From CAYRGG01 sp964423745 (GTDB taxonomy: Bacteria > Pseudomonadota > Gammaproteobacteria > Competibacterales > Competibacteraceae), in contig CAYRGG010000016.1 in assembly GCA_964423745.1 (NCBI GenBank), positions 1 through 64,000 of the forward strand: 64,000 bases of DNA. Direction: 5' to 3'. Under the pieces are notes generated by a model that ran no database searches, was not told the DNA's origin, and was given only the letters and a program-made list of their open reading frames with translations. This document shows positions 27,557 to 36,454 of this stretch, piece by piece. Position 1 is the first letter of the stretch; each line of letters opens with the position of its first letter. The translations under genes and the position numbers were made by a program.

Positions 27557-27898
27557 TTATTCTTCATTCAGGTTGATCACTGTGCCGTCCTCGCGAACGA
27601 TCTCGAAAGCGTAAAATTCAGGACGAAAATATGCTGCAAGATCATCGTCGACAAAACCGCGCACCGTGAGTTTTTCACCGGTCGGAAAAGACACCCGGTT
27701 TTTCCAGCCGATATATACTCTAACACTCCCCGTTTCATCCTGCATGCGAAATTCATCTTCATCAAGAATGCGGGTTACTTCTCCTTCAATAGTGGCGGAC
27801 ATGCCACGCTCAAGGTCGTCAATAGAAGTAACTTCTTCAGCAAAAGCGATAGGTATGACAAATATTATCGATAAAAAAATACTGAAAATACGATTCAT
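27557..27898 (-). CDS. Exported OB-fold (YgiW/BOF-like) stress protein
   Basis: A 113-residue protein with a clear signal peptide (MNRIFSIFLSIIFVIPIAFA, cleavage after AFA). The mature domain reads IDDLERGMSATIEGEVTRIL, EDEFRMQDETGSVRVYIGWK and EKLTVRGFVDDD, the bacterial OB-fold pattern of YgiW/YdeI-like proteins, which bind small ligands in the periplasm. It is acidic. The ATG at 27898 replaces an earlier TTG at 27904. It lies just beyond the pdeM' duplication scar, on the same strand. Confidence 0.8.
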   Translation of the reverse strand: MNRIFSIFLSIIFVIPIAFAEEVTSIDDLERGMSATIEGEVTRILDEDEFRMQDETGSVRVYIGWKNRVSFPTGEKLTVRGFVDDDLAAYFRPEFYAFEIVREDGTVINLNEE

Positions 27899-27944
27899 GA
27901 TCAAATCTCTTAGTTTTGGTTAATGTATTTAAAGCATAAACAAA

Positions 27945-28125
27945 TTAGCTTAATGCGACAACCAGGTCTGGACCAACACCATAAAGCCTATTTCGTGGAC
28001 TGGGCTGCACCTGAAAACCACCGGTAAAAGACCCGAAAGAAGGTAACACAGCATAATCGTCTCGAAACCAAAAAACCGCTATCCATAAGCGATCCCTAGC
28101 CCGGTCAGTCAGCTTCACCACTGGA
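27945..28125 (-). pseudogene. Diverged duplicate of the pdeM 3' end (no start)
   Basis: Read on the minus strand, this segment encodes PVVKLTDRARDRLW, then VFWFRDDYAVLPSFGSFTGG and GPDLVVAL plus a stop. It is colinear with residues of the intact pdeM product (VFWFRNDYAVLPAFGSFTGG ... GPDMVVAL) from 28943. The two DNA segments share about four fifths of bases by eye, with many differences silent. Similarity begins at about 28122 and stops there abruptly. This is a gene fragment, not a gene: no start and no catalytic metal motifs. It is discussed under findings. Confidence 0.85.
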
Positions 28126-28211
28126 TATAATAAGAACGCCTGCCCTAGTCAAAACTATCTATTACAAATTTTTTGTAATACAATATTGTCCTACAAGATA
28201 GAGGTCATACC

Positions 28212-28472
28212 ATGCCAACCAGCGTAAGACTTGATGCTGAAACCGAGACCCTTCTGGCTCAATTAGCTCACAACCGCCGCCAAACTAAATCCGCCATTTT
28301 GAGGGAAGCGTTGTTACGTCTAGCTCAAGATGAAAATGCAAATAATTCCATCAATGGACCCTATGCCCTTATTGCCGATTTTGTGGGTATCGCTGAGGGT
28401 GGACCGGATGACCTCGCTCGACGTCATAAGCAAGTTATTCGGAAAAAGTTATCGAACAAAGCATCCCAGTGA
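28212..28472 (+). CDS. Ribbon-helix-helix antitoxin
   Basis: An 86-residue protein. The N-terminus TSVRLDAETETLLAQLAHNR followed by RRQTKSAILREALLRLAQDE is the RHH DNA-binding pattern (beta strand, two helices). The C-terminal tail is free of domain marks and probably binds the toxin. Its stop overlaps the GTG of the PIN gene (GTGA), so the pair is translationally coupled. It sits between the two pdeM 3' copies. Confidence 0.88.
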   Translation: MPTSVRLDAETETLLAQLAHNRRQTKSAILREALLRLAQDENANNSINGPYALIADFVGIAEGGPDDLARRHKQVIRKKLSNKASQ

Positions 28473-28888
28473 AACGAGGAATCTTAATTGATACCGGTCC
28501 ATTGGTTGCTATACTGCACCGAGGCGACCGTGATCATGAGCTTTGCGTCGATACCCTCAAACATCTCCGAGAACCTTTACTAACCACCTGGATGCCAGTC
28601 ACCGAAGCTATGTATCTACTGGAGTTTTCTCCCAAAGCCCGAGATGCGCTGCTACAAATGATCGAACGTAAAGCAGTTCAAGTGCTACCTCTAGAAAGGG
28701 AAGATATGCCTATGCTTCGCGCCCTCATGTCAAAGTACTCGGATCTTCCAATGGATTTTGCTGATGCCACATTGGTACATATGGCAAACCGCCAGAGCAT
28801 AGGACAGATATTTACGCTAGATCGACGTGATTTTTCAATCTATCGATTAAAAGGTGGGCGGTCCTTCACTGTAATTCCAACGATTTAA
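28469..28888 (+). CDS. PIN-domain toxin (VapC-like)
   Basis: A 139-residue PIN nuclease. The active-site residues are in MKRGILIDTGPLVAILH (D at about 8), MPVTEAMYLLEF (E at about 45), LPMDFADATLVHMANRQ (D at about 97-100) and FTLDRRDFSIYRLKGG. The terminal FTLDRRDFSIYR motif is characteristic. GTG start overlaps the RHH antitoxin stop. Together they form a second PIN-based toxin-antitoxin module in the window. It ends about 55 bases before the pdeM stop, on the opposite strand. Confidence 0.92.
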   Translation: MKRGILIDTGPLVAILHRGDRDHELCVDTLKHLREPLLTTWMPVTEAMYLLEFSPKARDALLQMIERKAVQVLPLEREDMPMLRALMSKYSDLPMDFADATLVHMANRQSIGQIFTLDRRDFSIYRLKGGRSFTVIPTI

Positions 28889-28942
28889 TCGATTAGCGCA
28901 TTATTAGATTTTAGTCCTAATTTTCGGGGCAGAGTAGAGTGA

Positions 28943-29608
28943 TTACTTTAATGCCACAACCATGTCTGGCCCAACCCCGTAGAGAGCATCCTGTGGACTA
29001 GGCTGCACCTGAAAACCACCAGTAAAAGACCCGAACGCAGGCAATACAGCATAGTCGTTCCGAAACCAGAATACGGCTATCCGTAAGCGATCTCTAGCGG
29101 GGCCCACGAGCTTCACCACAGGATGCAGATGACCCGCCAACACATAGCCACGGGCATCGCAACCCGGCTCATGGCAAAAAACAAACGGTTCCTCCGCCAA
29201 ACTCTCATCGACCCACTGCACGCTATCATGCAAATCCAAACGGCGCACATAACGATCATGATTGCCTTGCACTACGATGATTTCGAGCGTTTCATGGCGG
29301 CGACGAAACACCCAAAAGGCTTGCAGCGAAGGCTCATTGGCATGGGGTAAGCCGTGAAAAAAATCGCCCAATATCACTAACCGTTCTGCTTTATGAAAAG
29401 CAATGAGTTGACTTATCATAGACAAATCCTGTTGAGAAGAACCCGCCGGCAGCGCTAATCCAGCACGTCGGAATACACCTCCCTTGCCCAGATGGAGATC
29501 GCTGATAATCAGTGTTCGACGACGAGGCCACAGCATGGCCCGCTGATGCAGCAAAACCAGCTGTTCACCTTGGCATATGATATCAAGCACGGCGTTTTGC
29601 CGGTCCAT
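28943..29608 (-). CDS. pdeM: Ligase-associated DNA-damage-response metallophosphatase PdeM
   Basis: A 221-residue calcineurin-type phosphoesterase with LIISDLHLGKGGVFRRAG, LVILGDFFHGL, VVQGNHDRYVR, ESLAEEPFVFCHEP and YVLAGHLHPVVKL: all metal motifs are present. It is the fourth member of the ligase-associated repair cluster. Start at ATG 29608 overlaps the end of the helicase gene by about 26 bases, so translation is coupled. A TTG at 29614 is an alternative. The last 60 residues also occur in the diverged copy at 27945-28125. Confidence 0.9.
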   Translation of the reverse strand: MDRQNAVLDIICQGEQLVLLHQRAMLWPRRRTLIISDLHLGKGGVFRRAGLALPAGSSQQDLSMISQLIAFHKAERLVILGDFFHGLPHANEPSLQAFWVFRRRHETLEIIVVQGNHDRYVRRLDLHDSVQWVDESLAEEPFVFCHEPGCDARGYVLAGHLHPVVKLVGPARDRLRIAVFWFRNDYAVLPAFGSFTGGFQVQPSPQDALYGVGPDMVVALK

Positions 29609-32057
29609 CGGCAACTTTTTCCAATTGCACCACCATACGCTGCACGCGATCTTTCCAGGTTTCTGAACTGACTTGAAACTGCAACCGTTCTGCCCAAAGG
29701 GGAAAAGCCAACGGTGTTAGTTTGGCAGGACACATGAGGTTTATCTTCTGAGACGCTATGTGCGTCAGCGCTTGATGCAAGCGTTTTGTTTCCAGTTGTC
29801 GGTCTAACACTTCCTGCTCTGCTTGGCCGAGTAATAAATTGGTTTTATCGTAGTTCATCAGCACGTCATAGATTAATCCGCTAGAGGCTTGGATTTGACG
29901 AGTACTCTTGCCCTGCCCTGGATAACCTTGAAACACCAAACCCGCTATACGGGCGATATCCCGGAACTGTCGTTTAGCCAACTCCGATGTATTGAGACTG
30001 GCCAAAATATCTTGACTCAAATTAACCGGATCGAGAACCTGCTGCAGGCGTTGTTCGTCCATTTCCAATGCATTGGATGTCAGCAGTTCAAGCCCATAAT
30101 CGTTGCAGGCTAGAGAAAAAGTAATTGGCTCCTGCTGCGCTAACCGGTAGGCTAACAACACCGCCAACCCTTCATGAACCAATCGTCCGACAAAGGGATA
30201 TAGGAATAGATGATTTCCTTCTCGGCTACGAATCTGTTCTATTAATAGAGCATTGGGTGCGGGAATACACGACCAACGTTGTTGTACAGCCAACAGCGGT
30301 GCTATGGCTTTTAGCTCTGGGAAATTTTTACTGGCCATATCAGAATGGAGCAAGGCCAGCATTTCATCGGCTAAAATATTCGACAAGGGTAGCCGACTCC
30401 CGGTCCAACGGGGTGCATGGGTACTGCGTTTTTTAGCGAGACGCACATAAGCCGTCATATCCTTTACTTGCACCAGCTCCAATAACCGACCCGCGAAAAT
30501 AAAAGGCTCGCGGGGTTGCAGCCGAGCGACGAAAGCTTCGTCGAGGATACCTAACACAGGGCCTCGCAAAAGCCGTACTTGCATCATACTGTCGCTGGTG
30601 ATGGTGCCGATAGCCATCCGATGCCATCGGGCAATGCGCCGATCTTCCACATAATAACGCCCGTCCTTGACCACAACGCGGTGATACTGGGGGTAATGTT
30701 GCAAAGCATCCCCACCTCGAGTCAAAAAATCCAGCGTCCACTGCCATTGCCTATCGGTGAGATCTTGAAAGGCATAAGCCCTTTGTACAGCTTGACGAAC
30801 CTCAAAAGCGTCAAAACCACCTCCCAAAGCGAGGGTCACTAAGTGTTGCACCAGCACATCCAAGCTCAACCGCAACGGTTCTCGCCCTTCGATCCGTCCG
30901 CTAGCAAAGGCACACCGGACAGCAGCGATTTCCACCAGTTCAAAGGCATGGGTGGGTACACAAAGAATCTCGCTGGCTATACCAGGACGGTGGCCACTGC
31001 GCCCGGCCCGTTGCAAAAGCCGTCCTACCCCCTTGGGACTACCCACTTGAATGACTTGATCCACAGGGCTGAAATCCACCCCCAAATCGAGACTGGAGGT
31101 ACATACCACACAGCGGATCGTACCCTGACGTAACCGCTCTTCGATGGCAAACCGCAGGCTGCGGTCGATAGAGCCATGGTGCAGAGCGATATCTTCTTGC
31201 CAATCGGGTCGGATCACTAGTAACCCTTGATACCATAGTTCGGCTTGGGCACGGGTATTGGTAAATAATAGGGTGGTCCTAGCGCCTTCCAATGTTTGAA
31301 TCACCTCAGGTAGTAACCGCAGACCTAGATGACCTACCCAGGGAAACCGTTCAATATTATCGGGAATCACGCTGCGGATACCTACGGTCTTGGTTGCGCT
31401 ATCGCTAATCAGTTGGCCCTGTTGGCCAGGTCCCAGGAGTACTTCTAGGGCTTGATGCATATTGCCTAAGGTGGCCGATAAACCCCAAGTTTGCAACGCG
31501 GGTTGCAGATAACGTAGATGGGCCAAACAAAGCTCCAGCTGCACGCCACGCTTGCTGCCTAACAATTCATGCCATTCGTCCACCACCACGCAGCGAAGCT
31601 TAGCCAACTGAACCTGGGTGTCTGGATAACTCAGTAGTAACGATAAACTCTCTGGGGTTGTTACCAACACCGTTGGCAAGCGGCGGCGTTGGCGGTTACG
31701 TACCGATTGCCCGGTATCACCGGTGCGCCGTTCCACCACCCAGGGTAGATTAAGGGCCGTTAACGCGGTTTGAAGATTCTCCGCGGTGTCCGCCGCCAAT
31801 GCCCGCAGGGGTGTTACCCATAATAGTTGCAACGGTAACTTTTGCGTGGCGGTGTCGGTTTCTGTCTCCGTCGCCAGGACAGGTCCCAATAAAGCGGCCA
31901 AGGTTTTACCCGTTCCGGTGGGGGCATGAATCAAACCGCTCTCCCCGGCCAGAAACGCTTGCCAGGCTTGCCGCTGAAAGGCTAACGGCGTCCAGCCACA
32001 ACGAGTAAACCAGGTTTCGATGCGGATCAGCATGTCGTCGTTAGGCGGATTTTGCAT
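29583..32057 (-). CDS. Ligase-associated DNA-damage-response DEXH-box helicase (Lhr-like)
   Basis: An 824-residue superfamily 2 helicase. Motif I is APTGTGKTLAALLG at about residue 41, motif II is VVVDEWHELLG at about 158, motif III is LSATLGN and motif VI is QRAGRSGHRPG at about 355. The C-terminal half holds the Lhr-like winged-helix and beta-barrel region (RLARKR... SNILADEMLALL). Such proteins translocate on single-stranded DNA and unwind nucleic acid duplexes. It overlaps the ligase gene at its start (ATG 32057) and pdeM at its end. An inner ATG (32033) is possible. Confidence 0.93.
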   Translation of the reverse strand: MQNPPNDDMLIRIETWFTRCGWTPLAFQRQAWQAFLAGESGLIHAPTGTGKTLAALLGPVLATETETDTATQKLPLQLLWVTPLRALAADTAENLQTALTALNLPWVVERRTGDTGQSVRNRQRRRLPTVLVTTPESLSLLLSYPDTQVQLAKLRCVVVDEWHELLGSKRGVQLELCLAHLRYLQPALQTWGLSATLGNMHQALEVLLGPGQQGQLISDSATKTVGIRSVIPDNIERFPWVGHLGLRLLPEVIQTLEGARTTLLFTNTRAQAELWYQGLLVIRPDWQEDIALHHGSIDRSLRFAIEERLRQGTIRCVVCTSSLDLGVDFSPVDQVIQVGSPKGVGRLLQRAGRSGHRPGIASEILCVPTHAFELVEIAAVRCAFASGRIEGREPLRLSLDVLVQHLVTLALGGGFDAFEVRQAVQRAYAFQDLTDRQWQWTLDFLTRGGDALQHYPQYHRVVVKDGRYYVEDRRIARWHRMAIGTITSDSMMQVRLLRGPVLGILDEAFVARLQPREPFIFAGRLLELVQVKDMTAYVRLAKKRSTHAPRWTGSRLPLSNILADEMLALLHSDMASKNFPELKAIAPLLAVQQRWSCIPAPNALLIEQIRSREGNHLFLYPFVGRLVHEGLAVLLAYRLAQQEPITFSLACNDYGLELLTSNALEMDEQRLQQVLDPVNLSQDILASLNTSELAKRQFRDIARIAGLVFQGYPGQGKSTRQIQASSGLIYDVLMNYDKTNLLLGQAEQEVLDRQLETKRLHQALTHIASQKINLMCPAKLTPLAFPLWAERLQFQVSSETWKDRVQRMVVQLEKVADGPAKRRA

Positions 32058-33768
32058 CCAATAGCGCCTTTACTTGGTCTAGGGTATCGGCATCACGGAT
32101 GCCCAGATCCGTGCGCCAGCGACTAATGCGGGGAAACCGCAACGCGATACCGGAGCGATGCCGACTGGAATGGCTGATACCTTCAAAGGCTAGCTCAAAC
32201 ACATGCTGAGGATTGACCGAACGTACCGGGCCAAAGCGGTCTTGGGTGTTACGACGAATCCAGCGGTCGAGACGTTGTATTTCTTCATCGGTCAGACCAG
32301 AATAAGCTTTGGCAATGGGGACCAGAGTCTCTCCTTCCCATACCGCAAAGGTATAATCGGTAAATAGATTAGCTCGGCGGCCATGACCCGCTTGGGCATA
32401 CAGCAACACTGCGTCTAGGGTATAGGGATCGACTTTCCATTTCCACCAGCTTCCCTTTTTGCGTCCTGTGCCATAGGCTGAATCCCTACGTTTTACCATC
32501 AGCCCCTCTACCCGGCGCTCATGGGATTGCTCCCGTAGCGCCGCCAACGCTTCCCAAGTGGTTTGGGTGAGGGCTTGCGACAGCAACAAAGGTGGGGTGG
32601 CTTCCTGTAACAAATTATTTAAGGCATGGCGCCGTTCGGCAAGGGGCCAAGAACGAATATCTGTGCCTTTTTGTTCCAGTAGATCATAGGCCAAAAAAGC
32701 TACCGGCACTTTGGCTAACAAGGTTTTTCCTACCCGTTTTCGACCGATACGTTGCTGTAGCTCGGCAAAGGGTAATACGGTATCGCGCCAAGCCAGAATT
32801 TCCCCATCCAACACGGTGCCGTCCGGCAAGTTCTGAGCCGCCGCGTCTCTGATTTCAGGAAAACGCTCGCTGACCAGTTCTTCGCCCCGTGTCCAAACAA
32901 AGGTCTCGTCAGCCCGGCGAATCACCTGAGCACGGATACCGTCCCACTTCCATTCCACTAAAAATTGTTCCACAGCACCTAACTCAACAGGCGATTTGTC
33001 CAGAGGCGAAGCGAGAAAAAAGGGATAAGGGCGAGAAATATCGTTGTCTTCAGAGTCAGCAGCAAACAGTTTTTGGTAAAAATCTGCTTCTGGTTGCCAG
33101 TGCCCTGCTAAACGTTGCGCTATCGTAGACCGTTCTAGACCCGCCAGTTCCGCGATGGCCCGGATCACCAGAGTTTGTGATACACCCACCCGTAATGAGC
33201 CGGTCAGCAGTTTATTCACTAAATAGCACTGGCGTTGCGGAAGCTGCGCCCACCATTGGGTAATAACGGTTTGCTGTTCTGCTTCAGGCCGGTCTCGCAG
33301 GGGTAAAATGTGTTCAGTCAGCCATTGGGATAGAGATAGGTTTGAACCTTTGGGGTCAAGACTTAGATAGCTCGTTCCAGAGGACGCCGTAAATACTTCC
33401 CTCGCCGAGGCTTGACTGCGGCCATCCAGGCCATCGACACTTCTTTCACAAGCTCCCCAAGTCTTGATTATGGGTAAGTCCAGCGAGTATGGAGACTGGG
33501 CTAATAAGGCAATGGTTTCGGCGAGATCGCCCACAGCGTTATAGCATTCTTCCACTAGCCAATCCGGTAAGCCGGTGTAAGCCACCAGCCATTGCCGCAG
33601 CCGAGCAGAACCCACCAGTCGTTTGGGACGACGACTAGAAAGAAAGTATACCGCCCAAGCGCCGTCCGCAGGTGAAACTTCCCGAAAATACTCCTTGAGC
33701 GCTTGCACCTTAGCATTGGTGGATGAGGTCTGTTCCAGGGCTTCATAAAGACGGCTAAAGCGTTCCAT
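32041..33768 (-). CDS. ATP-dependent DNA ligase of the ligase-associated repair cluster
   Basis: A 575-residue ATP-dependent DNA ligase. The N-terminal DNA-binding domain (about 1-210) precedes the adenylation domain with VEWKWDGIRAQVI (catalytic lysine at about residue 271), LDGEILAWRD, KVPVAFLAYDLLEQKG and GLMVKRRDSAYGTGRKKGSW. The C-terminal OB-fold ends FELAFEGISHSSRHRSGIAL. This is additional to the essential NAD-dependent LigA and is used in repair. Start ATG overlaps the exonuclease stop as TAATG. Tight spacing shows a single transcript for the cluster. Confidence 0.94.
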   Translation of the reverse strand: MERFSRLYEALEQTSSTNAKVQALKEYFREVSPADGAWAVYFLSSRRPKRLVGSARLRQWLVAYTGLPDWLVEECYNAVGDLAETIALLAQSPYSLDLPIIKTWGACERSVDGLDGRSQASAREVFTASSGTSYLSLDPKGSNLSLSQWLTEHILPLRDRPEAEQQTVITQWWAQLPQRQCYLVNKLLTGSLRVGVSQTLVIRAIAELAGLERSTIAQRLAGHWQPEADFYQKLFAADSEDNDISRPYPFFLASPLDKSPVELGAVEQFLVEWKWDGIRAQVIRRADETFVWTRGEELVSERFPEIRDAAAQNLPDGTVLDGEILAWRDTVLPFAELQQRIGRKRVGKTLLAKVPVAFLAYDLLEQKGTDIRSWPLAERRHALNNLLQEATPPLLLSQALTQTTWEALAALREQSHERRVEGLMVKRRDSAYGTGRKKGSWWKWKVDPYTLDAVLLYAQAGHGRRANLFTDYTFAVWEGETLVPIAKAYSGLTDEEIQRLDRWIRRNTQDRFGPVRSVNPQHVFELAFEGISHSSRHRSGIALRFPRISRWRTDLGIRDADTLDQVKALLDAKSA

Positions 33769-34775
33769 TAAGGGGTTTCTTCCTCACCAAAGAATGTCTC
33801 TAGAGCCGCCGCTTCAAGACCTTTTTCATTGAGATAACGCACCAAAGGGTCCCCATGACCATGGGTCACTAATACCCGACGTGCGCCTGTTTCAGCGATG
33901 GTATTTAATAATGCAGGCCAATCGGCGTGATCCGATAGTACAAAACCCCGGTCATAGGCACGGCGACGCTGATTGCCCCGCACTGCCATCCAACCCGAAC
34001 AAAAGCCTGTGCTACAGTCTCCAAAACGGCGCATCCAGGGACTGCCATGACTACCAGGCGGTGCGATAATCAACTGACCCGCGTAGTGTTTAGGTCGAGA
34101 TTTACTAGCTTCACTCACGCTGCAGGTGGGGAGCATGTTAACACCAGCTTGGCGGTAGAGTTGAGTAATGGCATCCACGGCGCCATGCACTAACACAGAC
34201 TGGTCTGTATGATAGGTCAATGCCGCTAAAACCCGTTGCGCCTTCCCCAAGGCATAGGCAAACAATACGGAGGGCTTACCCAGCTGACGGTTATTTTCCC
34301 ACCAGGCAAAGATTTCGGTGGCTATTTCTGCAGTGGGGCGCCAACGATAAATGGGCAAAGCAAAAGTTGCTTCAGTAATCAAAGTGTCGCAGGGCACCAC
34401 CTGGAAAGGTTCACAGGTAGGATCATGTTCCCGTTTAAAGTCGCCCGAGATAACCCATATTTCCCCGTTCACTTCAATGCGCACTTGCGCAGAACCCAAT
34501 ACATGCCCCGCAGGATGGAAGGAAACTCGGGCTCCGTTTAAACATAATACTTGGCCATAGTTATAACCACGAATGTCTTGTGCGTCTCCCAACCGTTTGC
34601 GCAATAGGGGAACACTGGCTTGAGGCGCCAAGTAAATAGCACTACCTACACGGGCGTGGTCGGCATGGGCATGGGTAATGAGGGCCCGTGTAACAGGACG
34701 CCAGGGATCGATATAAAAGTCACCTTTCGGGCAATAAAGCCCCTGAGAGGTTAATTGAACAACGGGTTCGAGCAT
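33768..34775 (-). CDS. Ligase-associated exonuclease (metallo-beta-lactamase/beta-CASP fold)
   Basis: A 335-residue nuclease with the metallo-beta-lactamase motif ALITHAHADHARVG (HxHxDH) at about residue 30, SGDFKREHDPTCEPF, DTLITEATFALPIYRW and a beta-CASP C-terminus SDHADWPALLNTIAETGARR. It resembles mRNA/DNA processing nucleases of the SNM1/Artemis type; in this cluster it likely processes damaged DNA ends. The ATG at 34775 follows a TTG at 34796. Its stop overlaps the ligase start (TAATG). It is the first gene of the four-gene unit, so the promoter should lie in about 150 bases upstream. Confidence 0.92.
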   Translation of the reverse strand: MLEPVVQLTSQGLYCPKGDFYIDPWRPVTRALITHAHADHARVGSAIYLAPQASVPLLRKRLGDAQDIRGYNYGQVLCLNGARVSFHPAGHVLGSAQVRIEVNGEIWVISGDFKREHDPTCEPFQVVPCDTLITEATFALPIYRWRPTAEIATEIFAWWENNRQLGKPSVLFAYALGKAQRVLAALTYHTDQSVLVHGAVDAITQLYRQAGVNMLPTCSVSEASKSRPKHYAGQLIIAPPGSHGSPWMRRFGDCSTGFCSGWMAVRGNQRRRAYDRGFVLSDHADWPALLNTIAETGARRVLVTHGHGDPLVRYLNEKGLEAAALETFFGEEETP

Positions 34776-34925
34776 TGATGACGCAAATCGCTGCAAATGT
34801 TTGTCTATGACCTACTGGATAAGCAAAGTCCCTAAGCAACCTCTATTGGACATTATTTATTGCTTTGAATTTGATGATTGATCATGAAAAACTTATGTGG
34901 TGAATAGAATAGTTAGGGGCAAAAA

Positions 34926-35525
34926 ATGCACGAAGCGCATACAGCAATATTGCAGCATATTTGGACATTATTATCCCGTGGCGTCCGCCAAGCCAGCGAT
35001 CCTTTTCATACGCCAGTACTGGGTACAACCAATACAGCAGGGGAGTGTAACTTACGGACGGTAGTACTGCGGGAGGTGGAAGTCGCAGAGCGGCTTTTAC
35101 TATGTCATACCGATGCACGCTCGCCTAAATGCCATGAAATCCAGAAAAACCCCCGTGTAAGCTGGCTTTTTTATCATTCTCAAGAAAAAGTGCAATTACG
35201 TATAACTGGATTAGCCACCTTATATACCGATGATGCTAGGGCGGACCGCCAATGGCGAGCCTCTAAGTTATCCAGCCGGCGCTGCTATTGCACAATAACA
35301 GGGCCGGGAACCCCTCAGCATGAACCTAGCAGCGGTCTTCCAGAAGGATTACAAGAACGCCCACCTTCCGAGGAAGAAAGTGAGCAGTTAGGACGGCAAC
35401 ATTTTGCCGTTATCGTTTGTCAAGTCATGACCATCGATTGGTTGTATTTACAAGCTCGGGGTCATCAACGTGCCCAGTTCAGCTGGCAAGGGGATCATTT
35501 TGATGCTACTTGGGTAACACCGTAA
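34926..35525 (+). CDS. Pyridoxamine 5'-phosphate oxidase-like flavoprotein
   Basis: A 199-residue split-barrel protein of the PNPOx-like group. GTTNTAGECNLRTVVLREVE, SPKCHEIQKNPRVSWLFYHS and KVQLRITGLATL are the FMN-binding blocks. A typical PdxH C-terminus (the R-L-x-P substrate motif) is replaced by a shorter domain with DWLYLQARGHQRAQFSW, which marks the pyridoxamine 5'-phosphate oxidase family protein group rather than true PdxH. Reaction unknown. Its TAA overlaps the ATG of the next small gene. Divergent from the repair cluster. Confidence 0.8.
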   Translation: MHEAHTAILQHIWTLLSRGVRQASDPFHTPVLGTTNTAGECNLRTVVLREVEVAERLLLCHTDARSPKCHEIQKNPRVSWLFYHSQEKVQLRITGLATLYTDDARADRQWRASKLSSRRCYCTITGPGTPQHEPSSGLPEGLQERPPSEEESEQLGRQHFAVIVCQVMTIDWLYLQARGHQRAQFSWQGDHFDATWVTP

Positions 35526-35677
35526 TGAGACACAAATCAAATTTACCGGAAAAGATTTGCGTGGTGTGCCAACGCCCATTTCGTTGGCGCAAGAAATGGG
35601 CCCGCTGTTGGGAGGAGGTTCGCTATTGCAGCGAACGCTGTAGAGGCAGCCGCCATCGGTCACAGCAGCAGGATTAA
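35525..35677 (+). CDS. DUF2256-family small protein
   Basis: A 50-residue protein, too short for most gene callers. It reads LPEKICVVCQRPFRWRKKWA, then CWEEVRYCSERCRGSRH. The CxxCxRPFxWRKKW and YCSxRC patterns are the DUF2256 signature, a small zinc-binding-like domain. It starts at the ATG overlapping the stop of the PNPOx-like gene (TAATG), so it is translated with it. Function is unknown; this pairing with a flavoprotein is common in proteobacteria as I recall. Confidence 0.85.
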   Translation: MRHKSNLPEKICVVCQRPFRWRKKWARCWEEVRYCSERCRGSRHRSQQQD

Positions 35678-35686
35678 ACCTGCTGC
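35665..35686. terminator. Hairpin at the end of the DUF2256 gene, no T run
   Basis: GCAGCAGG at 35665-35672 pairs with CCTGCTGC at 35679-35686 around a 6-base loop, eight perfect base pairs overlapping the stop codon. No T run follows on either strand, so I call it a possible Rho-independent-like or mRNA-stabilising hairpin with low weight. Confidence 0.35.
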
Positions 35687-35701
35687 CGGGTGGTGAATCA
35701 G

Positions 35702-36454
35702 TTATTGAATAACAGTACGGGCATTCACAGGTTGGACGGGACGATTATTAGGATGATTATCCATTGCGTCATCAAACGCTTGAAGCTGTTCCTGAGACAC
35801 CGATACAGGGGTTTTCATCACTAGCCACTGGACCCCTTCAGTACAAGGGGGCGTGGTGAGGGAGCCATTAAATTGATAATAATCCCGATTTTCCGGCAAA
35901 AAATTGTCAGCAGAGACGACAGCATCCAATTCATATTTCTCCCCGGCTTGCATGGGAATCTTTTCCCAAGCGGTTTGCAAGGCTTTATTGGCTTCACCTT
36001 CATCCATCATGACCGCCACTACCGCCAAATTGCCGTCCTCATCTTGATGCACTAAGTGGGCTTCCATGGGAAATAGCTTACCGTCGATCTGGTTTTCGCC
36101 GGGTTCGTGAAAATGAATTTGTTTTAATTCAAATTTATGTCCATCCACCGAAATGGTGCTACCAGGAGCATAACTGATTTGCACGGTATGGCCATTATTT
36201 AAAATTTTATTGCCCGCTGGTTGATAATCAAACTCAATCGGCGTGAGATCGCCTTCTACAAACTTCGTTAAGTTAATAGGCGATTGATTTTTACCACTGT
36301 TACAGAGGTTATATTCAGCACTCAGCTTACCCCAATTCTCTGGTCCCCCGGCACCTGAGTAGCTCCAATGAGGCGATTCGTGATGGTCGGGGGCCGTGGC
36401 GCAACCCGCCATCGCCAAAACCGAAGCAAATACCAAAAGCTGCTTTTTTTTCAT
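35702..36454 (-). CDS. Alpha-class carbonic anhydrase, lipoprotein
   Basis: Interconverts carbon dioxide and bicarbonate at the cell surface or periplasm. The signal peptide MKKKQLLVFASVLAMAGCAT has a lipobox (LAMAGC). The mature 230 residues give HWSYSGAGGPENWG, QSPINLTKFVEGDL, KQIHFHEPGENQIDGKLFPM, MEAHLVHQDEDGN and GSLTTPPCTEGVQWLVMKT: the three zinc histidines (HFH...H) and the TTPPC substrate block are intact. Alpha-class enzymes are typical of periplasmic carbonic anhydrase in gammaproteobacteria. Upstream is about 250 bases of non-coding DNA. Confidence 0.95.
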   Translation of the reverse strand: MKKKQLLVFASVLAMAGCATAPDHHESPHWSYSGAGGPENWGKLSAEYNLCNSGKNQSPINLTKFVEGDLTPIEFDYQPAGNKILNNGHTVQISYAPGSTISVDGHKFELKQIHFHEPGENQIDGKLFPMEAHLVHQDEDGNLAVVAVMMDEGEANKALQTAWEKIPMQAGEKYELDAVVSADNFLPENRDYYQFNGSLTTPPCTEGVQWLVMKTPVSVSQEQLQAFDDAMDNHPNNRPVQPVNARTVIQ

